Source of the DNA: Rhodobacteraceae bacterium F11138
GTDB lineage: Bacteria; Pseudomonadota; Alphaproteobacteria; Rhodobacterales; Rhodobacteraceae
Direction of reading: 5' to 3'
Length of the DNA stretch: 64,000 nt
Assembly: GCA_016521575.1 (NCBI GenBank)
Contig: JAEKDP010000001.1
Location: forward strand, 186,001 to 250,000
Below, piece after piece: positions 1-8,855 of the stretch. Below the pieces are notes generated by a model that was not told where the DNA came from, did not search any database, and saw only the letters and a list, made by a program, of their open reading frames with translations. Position 1 is the stretch's first letter; each line of letters starts with the position of its first letter. A program made the position numbers and the translations under genes.

Positions 1-1055
1 TCCAACGTGCCGCCTTCGATGGTTTCCAGCCCGGCCGGAACCGGCGGATACCATTTGATGTTGTCGATTGCCTCAGGCGGGAAGCTGTTCTGGAATTGCG
101 CCTTCAACGTGTCCGAGGCGAATTCGTCCGCGCCCGCGGATGCGGTGAAGTTGCCTGCCGCCTCGGTGATCATCGCCGAGATTTCAGGGCGCATCACGAA
201 GTTGATCCAGTCATAGGCCGCATCGTCCGCCTTGCCCTTGGCAGGCAGCACGAATGTGTCGATCCATCCCAAAGCACCGGACGCCGGCGCCACAAAGGTG
301 ATGTCCGGGTTGTCGCCGTTCAGTTTCCAGCCGCCGGTGTCCCAGGCCATCGACGCGACCACTTCGCCGGACCGCATCAGACCCATCAGTTCGTCGCCGC
401 CACCCCAATAGGTTTTGACGTTCGGCTTGCATTCAATCAGCTTGGCTTCGACGGCTTCCATGATCTCGGTATAGGCGGCCGGGTCTCCATAGGCGGCGAA
501 CGGATCCAGACCCATTGCATAGGCAAACCCGATCAAGGTCGGCCGTTTCAGGCGATAGGACACCTTGCCGGCAACCTCGTCGCTGCACAGGTCGGTATAA
601 TCCTTGACCATCCCGGCCTTGGCAGTGTCCAGCACCAGCCCGCTGGTGCCCCAGATATGCGGCACGCCGTAGACATCATCGCCCACGGTCGTGTTGGCCT
701 TGGTCGCCGCCAGCATCGAATCGATGAATTGCGAACTGTCGATACGGTCCAGCTCGATCGGCTTGTAAATGCCGAACTCGGCCTGCGGGCCGGCAATCCG
801 GTCCTGGCTGGGCTGTGCCAGATCGAACCCGCCGCCTCCGGTGGCACGCAGCTTGGCAATCATTTCTTCGTTATTGCTGGATGTCACTTCCACCGTATGG
901 CCGGTTTCGGCCTCGAACATCTCGATGACTTTTTCCGGGGCATAGTTGCTCCAGGTCAGCAAACGCAACGTATCCGCGGTCGCGCCCTGTGCCAGCATGC
1001 CCAACGAGAACGCCAGACCGGTGCCGACGGTTTTTTTCATAAGAGAGTGTTTCAT
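1..1055 (-). CDS. Polyamine-type ABC transporter substrate-binding protein (3' end beyond window)
   Basis: The reading frame is open from an ATG at 1055 to the left edge, so the C-terminus is missing (about 351 codons are present). The N-terminus is a signal peptide: basic start, then a hydrophobic stretch ending in an Ala-rich site near residue 30. The mature protein opens with an LRLLTWSNYAP-type sequence, which together with later KLRATGGGGFDLAQPS and VPHIWGTSGLV stretches is characteristic of the PotD/PotF family of periplasmic spermidine/putrescine binders. It would capture polyamines and deliver them to an ABC importer whose other subunits lie outside the window. An AGGGG ribosome site lies six bases before 1055; the in-frame ATG at 1040 is a weaker alternative. 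The RpiR gene lies upstream on the same strand, and the amine-catabolic genes beyond it suit a polyamine role. The exact ligand is not determinable. Confidence 0.85.
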   Translation of the reverse strand, partial: MKHSLMKKTVGTGLAFSLGMLAQGATADTLRLLTWSNYAPEKVIEMFEAETGHTVEVTSSNNEEMIAKLRATGGGGFDLAQPSQDRIAGPQAEFGIYKPIELDRIDSSQFIDSMLAATKANTTVGDDVYGVPHIWGTSGLVLDTAKAGMVKDYTDLCSDEVAGKVSYRLKRPTLIGFAYAMGLDPFAAYGDPAAYTEIMEAVEAKLIECKPNVKTYWGGGDELMGLMRSGEVVASMAWDTGGWKLNGDNPDITFVAPASGALGWIDTFVLPAKGKADDAAYDWINFVMRPEISAMITEAAGNFTASAGADEFASDTLKAQFQNSFPPEAIDNIKWYPPVPAGLETIEGGTL

Positions 1056-1149
1056 GTCATACCCCTGATTTGTCTTGTGAATAAACGGCGCGACACTTGC
1101 CAGCACCGTGAAACAGTTTTGCGACGGTTTGCCCCGCCTTGGTCTTGTT

Positions 1150-1167
1150 TTTGATCCTTTGGTCAAA
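1150..1167 (-). promoter_or_regulatory. Possible operator dyad upstream of the polyamine-binding protein gene
   Basis: An 18-base near-perfect dyad, TTTGATC-CTTT-GGTCAAA, with one G/T mismatch, lies 95-112 bases upstream of the binding-protein start and just past the rpiR stop. The inferred role is a binding site for the adjacent RpiR regulator or another repressor. It could also be the stem of an rpiR terminator, but no T-run follows it. Confidence 0.3.
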
Positions 1168-1234
1168 CAAGGCCGCAATTGCCATGCCCTGTCAACAACT
1201 GGCTGCGCGCGCCGTCTTTGATGAATGGCTCCGA

Positions 1235-2107
1235 TCATGTGAATTTGCGAAAGAAACGGGTGCGGTCGAACATCTCTTCCAGTGCCTCCATGCGGTCGCG
1301 CGTCACATCCCACCTGCGTTCCTGGACTTCGGCGATCACGGTTTCCAGCAACAGCAACAAGGTGACCGAAGAATCCCAGGCCGACGGCACCGATATCCGA
1401 CCCGAAAACACGCATTCCGCCAGTTCATGCACAGGCGAGCGCCACTGATCGGTGAACAGCACGATCACCGCCCCCCGTTCGCGCGCCATCTCGGCCAGTT
1501 TGAGGGTCGAGTTTTCGTAGCGGCGCACGTCAAAGATCACCACAACGTCGCCCGCCTTGACGTCCAACAGATAATGCGGCCATGCGTTCGAAATCGACTG
1601 GATGTGGGTCACATCCGCGCGCAGAACCTGCATGTGCAGGAAAAAATGCTCTGCCAGCGAACGGGTGATGCGCCCGCCGACCGCATAGACCCGGCGTTCG
1701 GGGTCCGCCAGCAGGGCGCAGCAGGTTTCGAACATCGCCAGGTCGATCTGGGTCAAGGTCTGGCGGATATTGCCGATCACCGCTTCGGTGAACCGGTTCA
1801 GAATGTGTTCTTCCGGCGCTTTCTGCGCCCAGGTGTTCCGCTTGCTGATCGGATCCGAGATCTTTTCCTCCAGCTCGTCGCGCAATGCGGCCTGAAAGGC
1901 GGGGAACCCGGAAAAGCCCAGTTTCTGCACCATGCGCACCACGGTCGGGGTCGAGACCTGGGCATTCTGCGCCACCCGGGTAATCGAAGTCAGCCCGGAC
2001 ACCGGATAGTTCTGCAACAGGGAATCCGCCAGCTGGCGCTCGGCCCGGGTCAGCGAATCAAAAGACACCTGCAATCGTTCGGCAATGGTTTCTGATGTGT
2101 CCGACAC
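1235..2107 (-). CDS. RpiR/MurR-family transcriptional regulator (HTH + SIS)
   Basis: This 290-residue protein has the standard RpiR layout. An N-terminal helix-turn-helix (about residues 1-77) carries a LTRAERQLADSLLQNYP opening and the STPTVVRMVQKLGF recognition helix. A sugar-isomerase (SIS) ligand domain follows at about 125-260, with VYAVGGRITRSLAEHF. RpiR proteins usually sense a phosphosugar or, in Rhodobacterales, often a catabolic intermediate, and control neighbouring genes. Translation probably starts at a GTG (2107) preceded by a GGGGGAA ribosome site. It is divergent from the amidohydrolase-TRAP operon and precedes the polyamine-binding protein on the same strand, so it may regulate either or both. 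The ligand is unknown. Confidence 0.88.
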   Translation of the reverse strand: MSDTSETIAERLQVSFDSLTRAERQLADSLLQNYPVSGLTSITRVAQNAQVSTPTVVRMVQKLGFSGFPAFQAALRDELEEKISDPISKRNTWAQKAPEEHILNRFTEAVIGNIRQTLTQIDLAMFETCCALLADPERRVYAVGGRITRSLAEHFFLHMQVLRADVTHIQSISNAWPHYLLDVKAGDVVVIFDVRRYENSTLKLAEMARERGAVIVLFTDQWRSPVHELAECVFSGRISVPSAWDSSVTLLLLLETVIAEVQERRWDVTRDRMEALEEMFDRTRFFRKFT

Positions 2108-2238
2108 GCGTTCCCCCGCCGTTTTGCTTACAATATCGACAGATGCATGCGGCGTGAAGAAAAAATTTCAGAACGCGATTGACACCGGGCCATTGCCGAA
2201 GGAATTTGTTCACAACAGGGTGGTGACTCGAAAACAAC

Positions 2239-3018
2239 ATGACGGAAACGCACGCCAATTCAGACCGGGCGGTCAAGACCCACAATCGCGACGGGCGCGG
2301 CGGTGCGCTGATCGTGTGTGAACATGCCAGCCGCGACATCCCGGAACCATACGGCACATTGGGGCTGACGCCCGAATTGTTGCGCAGCCATATTGCCTGG
2401 GACCCCGGCGCATTGGCCGTGGCCCGGCGTCTGAGTACCGCCTTCGATGCCCCGCTGGTGGCGGGGGGCGTGTCGCGTCTGCTGTTTGACTGCAACCGCC
2501 CGCCACATGCCCCCGATGCGATCCCGGAACGCAGCGAAGATCACGCGGTTCCCGGCAATCAAAACCTGACCGACGCGGACCGCGCCAAACGGGTGCGCGA
2601 CATTCACGACGTTTTTCGCGACGGCATGGTCTCGGCGTTGGCCGGTTTCGCCGCCCCGCCGATCCTGATCACCGTACACAGTTTCACCCCGGTCTATCTG
2701 AACCGCGCGCGCAGGGTTCAGATTGGTCTGTTGCATGATACGGATGACCGGCTGGCACGCGCCATGCTGGCCTGCGCCCCGGCACATACCGGTCTGAGCG
2801 TTGCGCTGAACGATCCATATGGGCCGGAACATGGCGTCACCCACACGCTACGCCAATACGCGCTGCCGGCAGGATCGCTGAACGTGATGCTGGAAATACG
2901 AAACGACCTGATTGCCGACGCCACATCGCAGGCCCGGATGGCCGACATGCTGATTGACTGGATCGCGCAATCCACGGCAAGCCTGAACGCCCCGCTGACC
3001 GTCAGGGCCGGCACATGA
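2239..3018 (+). CDS. N-formylglutamate amidohydrolase-family enzyme
   Basis: The 259-residue protein belongs to the FGase family (PF05013), metal-dependent hydrolases that classically release glutamate from N-formylglutamate in histidine breakdown. Family landmarks are VCEHAS (Cys27-Glu28-His29), HIAWDPGA (Asp55), LLFDCNRP (Asp84, Asn86, Arg87) and TVHSFTP (His147). No hut gene is nearby. Instead its stop overlaps the dctQ start by ATGA, so it is translationally coupled to a TRAP transporter and heads an operon containing a gamma-glutamyl ligase. The context suggests hydrolysis of a glutamyl conjugate rather than of formylglutamate; that is inference. The start has only a weak purine-rich stretch before it. 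Confidence 0.82.
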   Translation: MTETHANSDRAVKTHNRDGRGGALIVCEHASRDIPEPYGTLGLTPELLRSHIAWDPGALAVARRLSTAFDAPLVAGGVSRLLFDCNRPPHAPDAIPERSEDHAVPGNQNLTDADRAKRVRDIHDVFRDGMVSALAGFAAPPILITVHSFTPVYLNRARRVQIGLLHDTDDRLARAMLACAPAHTGLSVALNDPYGPEHGVTHTLRQYALPAGSLNVMLEIRNDLIADATSQARMADMLIDWIAQSTASLNAPLTVRAGT

Positions 3019-3524
3019 TCGGCACGCTGAAAACCTATGTGAACGCCGTGGACGCCATCAACTACCGGCTGGGCCGGATCGTGATGTACGGCATTTTCGT
3101 GATGATGGGCATCCTGATGTGGTCATCGGTGTCCAAGACGTTTTTCGTCCCCTCGCTCTGGACGCTGGAGATGGCTCAGTTCGCGATGGTCGCCTATTAT
3201 GTTCTGGGCGGCCCCTATTCGATCCAGCTGGGCGCGAATGTCCGCATGGATCTGCTGTATGGAGACTGGACCCCTCGGCGCAAGGCATGGACCGATGCGT
3301 TTACCGTGCTGTTCCTGATCTTCTATCTGGTGGTCTTGCTGTGGGGTGGCATAGACAGCACGATCTATTCCTTCAAATACGGTGGCGAACGCAGCCCGAC
3401 AGCCTGGCGGCCCTATCTGTGGCCGATCAAGGTCATCATGTGCATCGGCATCTTTCTGATGCTGCTGCAATCCGTGTCCGAACTGTTCAAGGACATTCTG
3501 CGCCTCAAAGGTGAAGACATCTGA
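3015..3524 (+). CDS. TRAP transporter small permease (DctQ type)
   Basis: This 169-residue integral membrane protein has four predicted transmembrane segments, roughly at residues 20-40, 52-72, 95-117 and 138-160. The conserved small-subunit pattern around QLGANVRMD (segment 2 to the following loop) is present. DctQ partners DctM in the inner membrane of tripartite, sodium-gradient-driven uptake systems. It overlaps the amidohydrolase gene upstream by four bases (ATGA) and the dctM start downstream by one base, so the three proteins should be made in linked amounts. Confidence 0.88.
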   Translation: MIGTLKTYVNAVDAINYRLGRIVMYGIFVMMGILMWSSVSKTFFVPSLWTLEMAQFAMVAYYVLGGPYSIQLGANVRMDLLYGDWTPRRKAWTDAFTVLFLIFYLVVLLWGGIDSTIYSFKYGGERSPTAWRPYLWPIKVIMCIGIFLMLLQSVSELFKDILRLKGEDI

Positions 3525-4849
3525 TGCCCTATGAACTGATCGCCATCCTGATGTTTTCCACCATGATGCTGATGTTGCTGACCGGTCAGCGCGTTTTCGG
3601 TGCCATCGGCTTTGTCGCGGTGGTTTCCGCCCTTCTGCTCTGGGGCGACCGGGGCGGGTACGATCTGGGCTTTGCGGCGGCGATGAAGCTGATGAAATGG
3701 TATCCGCTGCTGACGCTGCCGATGTTCATCTTCATGGGCTATGTGCTGAGCGAATCCAAGATCGCCGACGATCTGTACAAGATGTTCCACGTCTGGATGG
3801 GCGGGCTGAATGGCGGGTTGGCCATCGGAACCATCGGGCTGATGGTGCTGATTTCGGCCATGAACGGGCTGTCGGTCGCAGGCATGGCCATCGGCGCGAC
3901 GATTGCGTTGCCCGAGTTGCTAAAACGCGGCTATGACAAGCGCATGGTGACCGGCGTGGTGCAGGCCGGTTCCAGCCTGGGTATTCTGGTGCCGCCGTCG
4001 GTGGTTCTGGTGCTGTATGCGATGATCGCGCGGCAACCGGTCGGACGACTGTGGCTGGCCGGAGTGGTGCCGGGGCTGATGATGGCGGGCATGTTCATCA
4101 TCTATATCGTGATCCGCTGCAAACTGAACCCGTCCCTGGGACCGGCCCTGAACGCCGCCGAGCGCAACGTGCCGATGCGCGAGAAACTGGCGCTGCTGCG
4201 TGCCGGGCTGCTGCCGCTGGGCATTTTTGCCGCGATGATGGTGCCCTTTGTCAACGGCTGGACCTCGCTGGTGGAAAGTTCCGCCATTGGTGCGATGACG
4301 GCCTTTGCCGCCGCCGTTCTCAAGGGACGGATGACGCGGAAGGTGTTCGAGGACTCGGTGCGCAACACGCTGGGGATTTCCTGCATGTTCATGTGGATCA
4401 TCCTGGCCGCGCTGGCCTTTGGCGCGGTGTTTGACGGGCTGGGCGCGGTCAAGGCCATCGAGGACCTGTTTACCGAGCGCATGGGCCTGTCGCCCTGGGT
4501 GATCCTGATCCTGATGCAGCTCAGCTTTCTGTTGATGGGTACGTTTCTGGACGATACCGCGATGCTGGTGATCGTGGCACCGCTGTACGTGCCGCTGGTG
4601 GGCGCGTTGGGGTTTGATCTGGTGTGGTATGGCATTCTGTATACAATCACCTGCCAGATCGCCTATATGACACCGCCGTTTGGCTACAACCTGTTCCTGA
4701 TGCGCGCCATGGCCCCGCCGGAAATCACCATTCAGGACATCTACAGATCCATCGGCCCCTTTGTCATTGTCATGGCCCTGGCGCTTGCGACGGTGATGAT
4801 CTTCCCGCAGATCGCGCTGTGGCTGCCGGATCTGATATATGGAAAATAA
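3524..4849 (+). CDS. TRAP transporter large permease (DctM type)
   Basis: The protein has 441 residues and about 12 hydrophobic segments, the normal length for DctM, the ion-coupled transport subunit of a TRAP uptake system. Family features include LTGQRVFGAIGF near the start, LLTLPMFIFMGY, and the proline-rich loops QAGSSLGILVPPSV and ITCQIAYMTPPFGYN, which contribute to the substrate and ion pathway. The start codon overlaps the dctQ stop. The binding-protein gene follows after 57 bases. Substrate specificity cannot be read from this subunit. Confidence 0.92.
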   Translation: MPYELIAILMFSTMMLMLLTGQRVFGAIGFVAVVSALLLWGDRGGYDLGFAAAMKLMKWYPLLTLPMFIFMGYVLSESKIADDLYKMFHVWMGGLNGGLAIGTIGLMVLISAMNGLSVAGMAIGATIALPELLKRGYDKRMVTGVVQAGSSLGILVPPSVVLVLYAMIARQPVGRLWLAGVVPGLMMAGMFIIYIVIRCKLNPSLGPALNAAERNVPMREKLALLRAGLLPLGIFAAMMVPFVNGWTSLVESSAIGAMTAFAAAVLKGRMTRKVFEDSVRNTLGISCMFMWIILAALAFGAVFDGLGAVKAIEDLFTERMGLSPWVILILMQLSFLLMGTFLDDTAMLVIVAPLYVPLVGALGFDLVWYGILYTITCQIAYMTPPFGYNLFLMRAMAPPEITIQDIYRSIGPFVIVMALALATVMIFPQIALWLPDLIYGK

Positions 4850-4906
4850 ACCCCGAGAACTCCGCGAACGGAGCACAGCAACAAGACTCAACAGAAGGAG
4901 ACGTTC

Positions 4907-5944
4907 ATGACTTCGAGACGCAGATTTTTGAGCACCGCCGGGCTGGCGGGCGCGGCGACGCTTGCGACGCCCGCCATCGTCAAGGCCCAGGCGCCGATCA
5001 AGTGGCGGTTCCAGACCTATGCCGGCGCGGCCCTTGGCGAACAAGTGACCAAACCGGCGATCGACTATATCAACAACGCCGCGAACGGCGAAATGGAAGT
5101 CGAACTGTTCTATGCTGATCAGATCGTGCCCACCGGCGAGCTGTTTCAGGCGCTTCAGCGGGGCACCATCGACGGCGTGCATTCGGACGACGATTCGATG
5201 GCTTCGCCCACGCCGCTGCGCCAGTTCGGCGGGTATTTCCCCTTTGCGACCAAACATATCCTGGATGTGCCGGTGCTGTTCAACCAGTACGGGCTGGCCG
5301 ATATCTGGCGGTCGGAATACGAAAAGGTCGGCGTGTCGTGGATCTCGGCCGCGGGTCAGGATCCTTGCAACTTCAACACCAAGAAGGAAATCAAATCCGT
5401 CGCCGACCTGGACGGATTGCGGTTGTACACCTTCCCCACCGCCGGGCGGTTCCTGTCGAAATTCGGCGTCGTCCCGGTGTCGATCCCCTATGAAGACGCC
5501 GAAGTCGCGGTACAAACCGGCGAGCTGGACGGCATGTCCTGGTCCGGCATCACCGAAGACTATACCGTTGGCTGGGCCGGGGTGACGGATTACTTCCTGA
5601 CCAACAACATATCCGGCGCGTGGATCGGATCCTGGTTCGTCAACCAGCAGCAATGGGCCGATCTGCCGGATCATCTCAAGCAGTTGGTCATGGCCGCGAC
5701 CGAGGCCGGGCATACCTATCGCAACCAGTGGTACTGGGGCGGCGAGGCGCGTCTGCGGGCCACGGGCGATCAGCTTGAATTGCGCACCGTGCCTGCGGAC
5801 GAATGGGCGCAGGTCGAAGACGCGGCCAAGGAATTCTGGACCGAAGTCGCCGAAGAAGGTGAGATTCAGGAAAAGATCGTCAGCATCTTCCGCGAATACA
5901 ACGGCGTGATCAACCAGGCCGGACCACCCTATACCAACGGCTGA
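4907..5944 (+). CDS. TRAP transporter substrate-binding protein (DctP type), Tat-exported
   Basis: The 345-residue protein begins with a twin-arginine signal (SRRRFLS at residues 3-9), a hydrophobic stretch, and a likely cleavage site near VKAQA (25-29). The mature part is a DctP-family periplasmic binder. The stretch LDGLRLYTFPTAGRF carries the arginine that in known members clamps a substrate carboxylate, and YEDAEVAVQTGELDG follows. The ribosome site is AGAAGGAGA ahead of 4907. A carboxylate or zwitterionic ligand is typical for the family, though some DctP proteins bind amine-bearing compounds. It sits between the permease genes and the gamma-glutamyl ligase, so its ligand should be the operon substrate. 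Confidence 0.9.
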   Translation: MTSRRRFLSTAGLAGAATLATPAIVKAQAPIKWRFQTYAGAALGEQVTKPAIDYINNAANGEMEVELFYADQIVPTGELFQALQRGTIDGVHSDDDSMASPTPLRQFGGYFPFATKHILDVPVLFNQYGLADIWRSEYEKVGVSWISAAGQDPCNFNTKKEIKSVADLDGLRLYTFPTAGRFLSKFGVVPVSIPYEDAEVAVQTGELDGMSWSGITEDYTVGWAGVTDYFLTNNISGAWIGSWFVNQQQWADLPDHLKQLVMAATEAGHTYRNQWYWGGEARLRATGDQLELRTVPADEWAQVEDAAKEFWTEVAEEGEIQEKIVSIFREYNGVINQAGPPYTNG

Positions 5945-6026
5945 TCCAGCACCGTGACAACACCTCGCTGTCCCGAACCGGTGTCGGGGCAGCGACACAA
6001 CCTTCATACGCCAGCAAGGACAGAAC

Positions 6027-7391
6027 ATGCCCGGATTGATGACATTTGAGACGCTCAAGGCGGCCGTGGCCGACGGATCGGTGGATACTGTTCTGGCCTG
6101 CCTCGTGGACATGCAGGGCCGTCTGATGGGCAAACGGTTCCTGGCCCAACATTTTGTCGACAGCGCCTGGGAAGAAACCCATTGCTGCAACTATCTGTTG
6201 GCCACCGACCTGGGGATGGCCACGCCCGATGGCTATGCCAGCACCAGCTGGCAAACGGGCTATGGCGACTATGTCATGAAACCCGATCTGTCCACGATCC
6301 GCCCGACGCCTTGGCTGGAGGGCACCGTGATGGTGCTGTGCGACGTGCTGGATCACCACACCCATGCCGAGGTCGCCCATTCTCCGCGCGCCGTGCTGAA
6401 ACGTCAGATCGCCCGATGCGAAGCCCTGGGATTGACGCCGATCATGGCGACGGAGCTGGAATTCTTCCTGTTCGAAAAGTCCTTTGCCGAAATTGCCAAG
6501 GGCGGGTACCGCGACCTGACTCCGATCAGCGGCTACAACGAAGACTACAACATCCTGCAAACCAGCCGCGAAGAGCATGTGATGCGCCCCCTGCGCAATC
6601 ACCTGTATGCGGCCGGAATCCCGGTCGAGAACACCAAGGGCGAGGCCGAAGCCGGCCAGGAAGAGCTGAACATCAAATATGCGGCGGCGCTGGACACGGC
6701 GGATCACCACACGATCGCCAAGCACGCCACCAAGGAAATCGCCGACCAGCATGGCCATGCCGCCAGCTTCCTGCCCAAATGGCATGCGGATAGGGTCGGA
6801 AGTTCGTCCCATGTGCATCAATCCATGTGGAAAGACGGCGAAAACGCATTTTTCGATCCCGATGGGGACCACGGCATGTCCGATCTGATGCGGCACTACA
6901 TGGCCGGGATGATCCGCTATGCGCCCGACATGACGGTTTTCATGGCCCCTTATATCAACAGCTACAAACGGTTTTCCAAGGCGACCTTTGCACCGACCAA
7001 GACAGTCTGGTCGGTCGACAACCGCACGGCCGGGTTCCGCCTGTGTGGCGAAGGATCAAAGGCGGTGCGCGTGGAATGCCGGATACCGGGATCGGACATG
7101 AATCCCTATCTGGCGATGGCCGCGCAGCTGGCCGCCGGGCTGGCGGGGATCGAGGAAAAGCTGGACCTGCAGGCCCCGACGTCGGGCGATGTCTATGATG
7201 CCGCAGAAGCAGGTGAAATCCCCCGCACCCTGCGCGACGCGCTTGGCACGCTGCGCGCATCGACCATGTTGCGCGCGGCGATGGGGGATGATGTGATCGA
7301 CCACTACTGCCGCGCCGCCGAATGGGAAATCGAAGAGTTCGACAAGGTGGTTACCGACTATGAAATCGCGCGCGGCTTCGAGCAGGCGTAA
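6027..7391 (+). CDS. Glutamine-synthetase-like gamma-glutamyl ligase (PuuA/GlnA-like)
   Basis: This 454-residue protein has the glutamine synthetase fold: beta-grasp at about 15-110 and a catalytic domain at 115-450. Metal and glutamate-site motifs are visible: ELEFFLF (143-149), GEAEAGQEELN (205-215), GSSSHVHQS (258-266) and the ATP-site stretch NRTAGFR. It matches the branch that joins glutamate to amines, such as gamma-glutamylputrescine synthetase PuuA, rather than the main ammonium-assimilating enzyme. The expected reaction is ATP + glutamate + amine to gamma-glutamyl amide. It is followed by aldehyde and alcohol dehydrogenase genes on the same strand. The PuuB-type amine oxidase of the classical Puu pathway is absent, pointing to a different amine. 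The start follows an AAGGA site. Confidence 0.85.
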   Translation: MPGLMTFETLKAAVADGSVDTVLACLVDMQGRLMGKRFLAQHFVDSAWEETHCCNYLLATDLGMATPDGYASTSWQTGYGDYVMKPDLSTIRPTPWLEGTVMVLCDVLDHHTHAEVAHSPRAVLKRQIARCEALGLTPIMATELEFFLFEKSFAEIAKGGYRDLTPISGYNEDYNILQTSREEHVMRPLRNHLYAAGIPVENTKGEAEAGQEELNIKYAAALDTADHHTIAKHATKEIADQHGHAASFLPKWHADRVGSSSHVHQSMWKDGENAFFDPDGDHGMSDLMRHYMAGMIRYAPDMTVFMAPYINSYKRFSKATFAPTKTVWSVDNRTAGFRLCGEGSKAVRVECRIPGSDMNPYLAMAAQLAAGLAGIEEKLDLQAPTSGDVYDAAEAGEIPRTLRDALGTLRASTMLRAAMGDDVIDHYCRAAEWEIEEFDKVVTDYEIARGFEQA

Positions 7392-7472
7392 CCGGAGGGC
7401 GCGGGGCCACCCCCTGCCCCCGGGGCATTGTGAGCAAAATGGGCCCATGGCCCCGAGGTTTGGAGGTTTGGC

Positions 7473-8855
7473 ATGGGTCAGACGATAAAATGCATCTCAC
7501 CGATCGACGGTTCGGTCTATGTGGAACGCGCGGCGCTGGAGTACGAGGCTGCGGAACAGACCGTTGCCACGGCGCGCAGCGCGCAAAAAGCCTGGGCCGC
7601 GCGCCCGTTGGCGGAACGGATCGAACTGGTGATGAAAGGCGTCGCCATTATCGGCGCCATGAATGACGAAATCGTGCCCGAACTGGCGCATCAGATGGGC
7701 CGCCCGGTGCGCTATGGCGGCGAATTTGGCGGATTCAACGAACGCGCCAGCCACATGGCACAGATCGCGCAAACCGCATTGGCCGATATCGTGATCGAGG
7801 ACAGCGACGCCTTCAAACGTCATATCGTGCGCGAAGCACATGGTGTGGTGTTGGTGATAGCGCCGTGGAACTATCCCTACATGACCGCGATCAACACGGT
7901 TGCTCCGGCGCTGATTGCCGGCAATACCGTGCTGCTGAAACACGCCAGCCAGACATTGCTGGTCGGCGAACGCATGGCAGACGCGTTTCACCAGGCGGGC
8001 ATCCCCGCCGAGGTGTTCCAGAACGTGATTCTGGATCATGACACCACATCGGCGCTGATCGGCGCGCGGGCCTTTGATTTTGTCAATTTCACCGGCTCGG
8101 TCGGTGGCGGCAAGGCGATCGAAGCCGCCGCGGCGGGTACCTTCACCGGACTGGGGCTGGAACTGGGCGGCAAGGATCCCGGCTATGTCTGTGAAGACGC
8201 CGATCTGGACGCCGCGGTGGACACCCTGATCGACGGCGCGATGTTCAACTCGGGGCAATGCTGCTGCGGGATCGAACGGATCTATGTGCATGAAAGCCTG
8301 TTCGACGCCTTCGTGGAAAAAGCCGTCGCCATCGTCAGCGCCTACAAGCTGGGCAATCCGCTGGACCCTGAAACGACGCTGGGTCCGATGGCGCAGGCCC
8401 GGTTCGCCGACCTGGTGCGCGCCCAGACCGCCGAGGCCGTCGCCGCGGGCGCGACGGCGTTGATCGACCCGGCGCTGTTTCCACAGGATGGCGGCGCCTA
8501 TCTCATGCCGCAAATCCTGACCAATGTGGACCACTCCATGCGGGTGATGCGCGAAGAGAGTTTCGGTCCGGTGGTCGGCATCATGCCGGTGACGGACGAC
8601 GCCCAGGCCATTTCGCTGATGAACGACAGCGATTTCGGCCTGACCGCCAGCGTCTGGACCAAAGACACCGCCCGCGCCGAAACCATTGGCGCGCAGATCG
8701 AAACCGGCACCGTGTTCATGAACCGCGCCGACTATCTGGACCCTGCCCTGTGCTGGACCGGATGCAAGGACACCGGACGCGGGGGCGGATTGTCTGTCAT
8801 CGGGTATCACAACCTGACCCGTCCCAAATCCTATCACCTGAGGAAACTGCCATGA
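7473..8855 (+). CDS. NAD(P)-dependent aldehyde dehydrogenase
   Basis: This 460-residue protein is a member of the aldehyde dehydrogenase superfamily, which oxidises aldehydes to carboxylates. PWNYP (131-135) and Lys156 belong to the cofactor site, NFTGSVGGG (205-213) is the Rossmann loop, and ELGGKDP carries the general-base Glu230. The nucleophile is probably Cys264 in the unusual triple cysteine NSGQCCCG (259-266). A GGAGG site lies ten bases upstream of the start. The stop codon overlaps the next start (ATGA at 8852-8855), coupling it to the alcohol dehydrogenase, so the two probably oxidise an alcohol to an acid in sequence. The aldehyde may be a gamma-glutamyl amino aldehyde; that is inferred from the ligase gene just before. 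Confidence 0.9.
   Translation: MGQTIKCISPIDGSVYVERAALEYEAAEQTVATARSAQKAWAARPLAERIELVMKGVAIIGAMNDEIVPELAHQMGRPVRYGGEFGGFNERASHMAQIAQTALADIVIEDSDAFKRHIVREAHGVVLVIAPWNYPYMTAINTVAPALIAGNTVLLKHASQTLLVGERMADAFHQAGIPAEVFQNVILDHDTTSALIGARAFDFVNFTGSVGGGKAIEAAAAGTFTGLGLELGGKDPGYVCEDADLDAAVDTLIDGAMFNSGQCCCGIERIYVHESLFDAFVEKAVAIVSAYKLGNPLDPETTLGPMAQARFADLVRAQTAEAVAAGATALIDPALFPQDGGAYLMPQILTNVDHSMRVMREESFGPVVGIMPVTDDAQAISLMNDSDFGLTASVWTKDTARAETIGAQIETGTVFMNRADYLDPALCWTGCKDTGRGGGLSVIGYHNLTRPKSYHLRKLP

Noticed and set aside
3920-6190. 756-codon minus-strand open frame opposite the TRAP genes
   Set aside because: It is rich in Arg, His, Gln and Gly, has no family similarity, and lies antisense to well-supported dctM and dctP.
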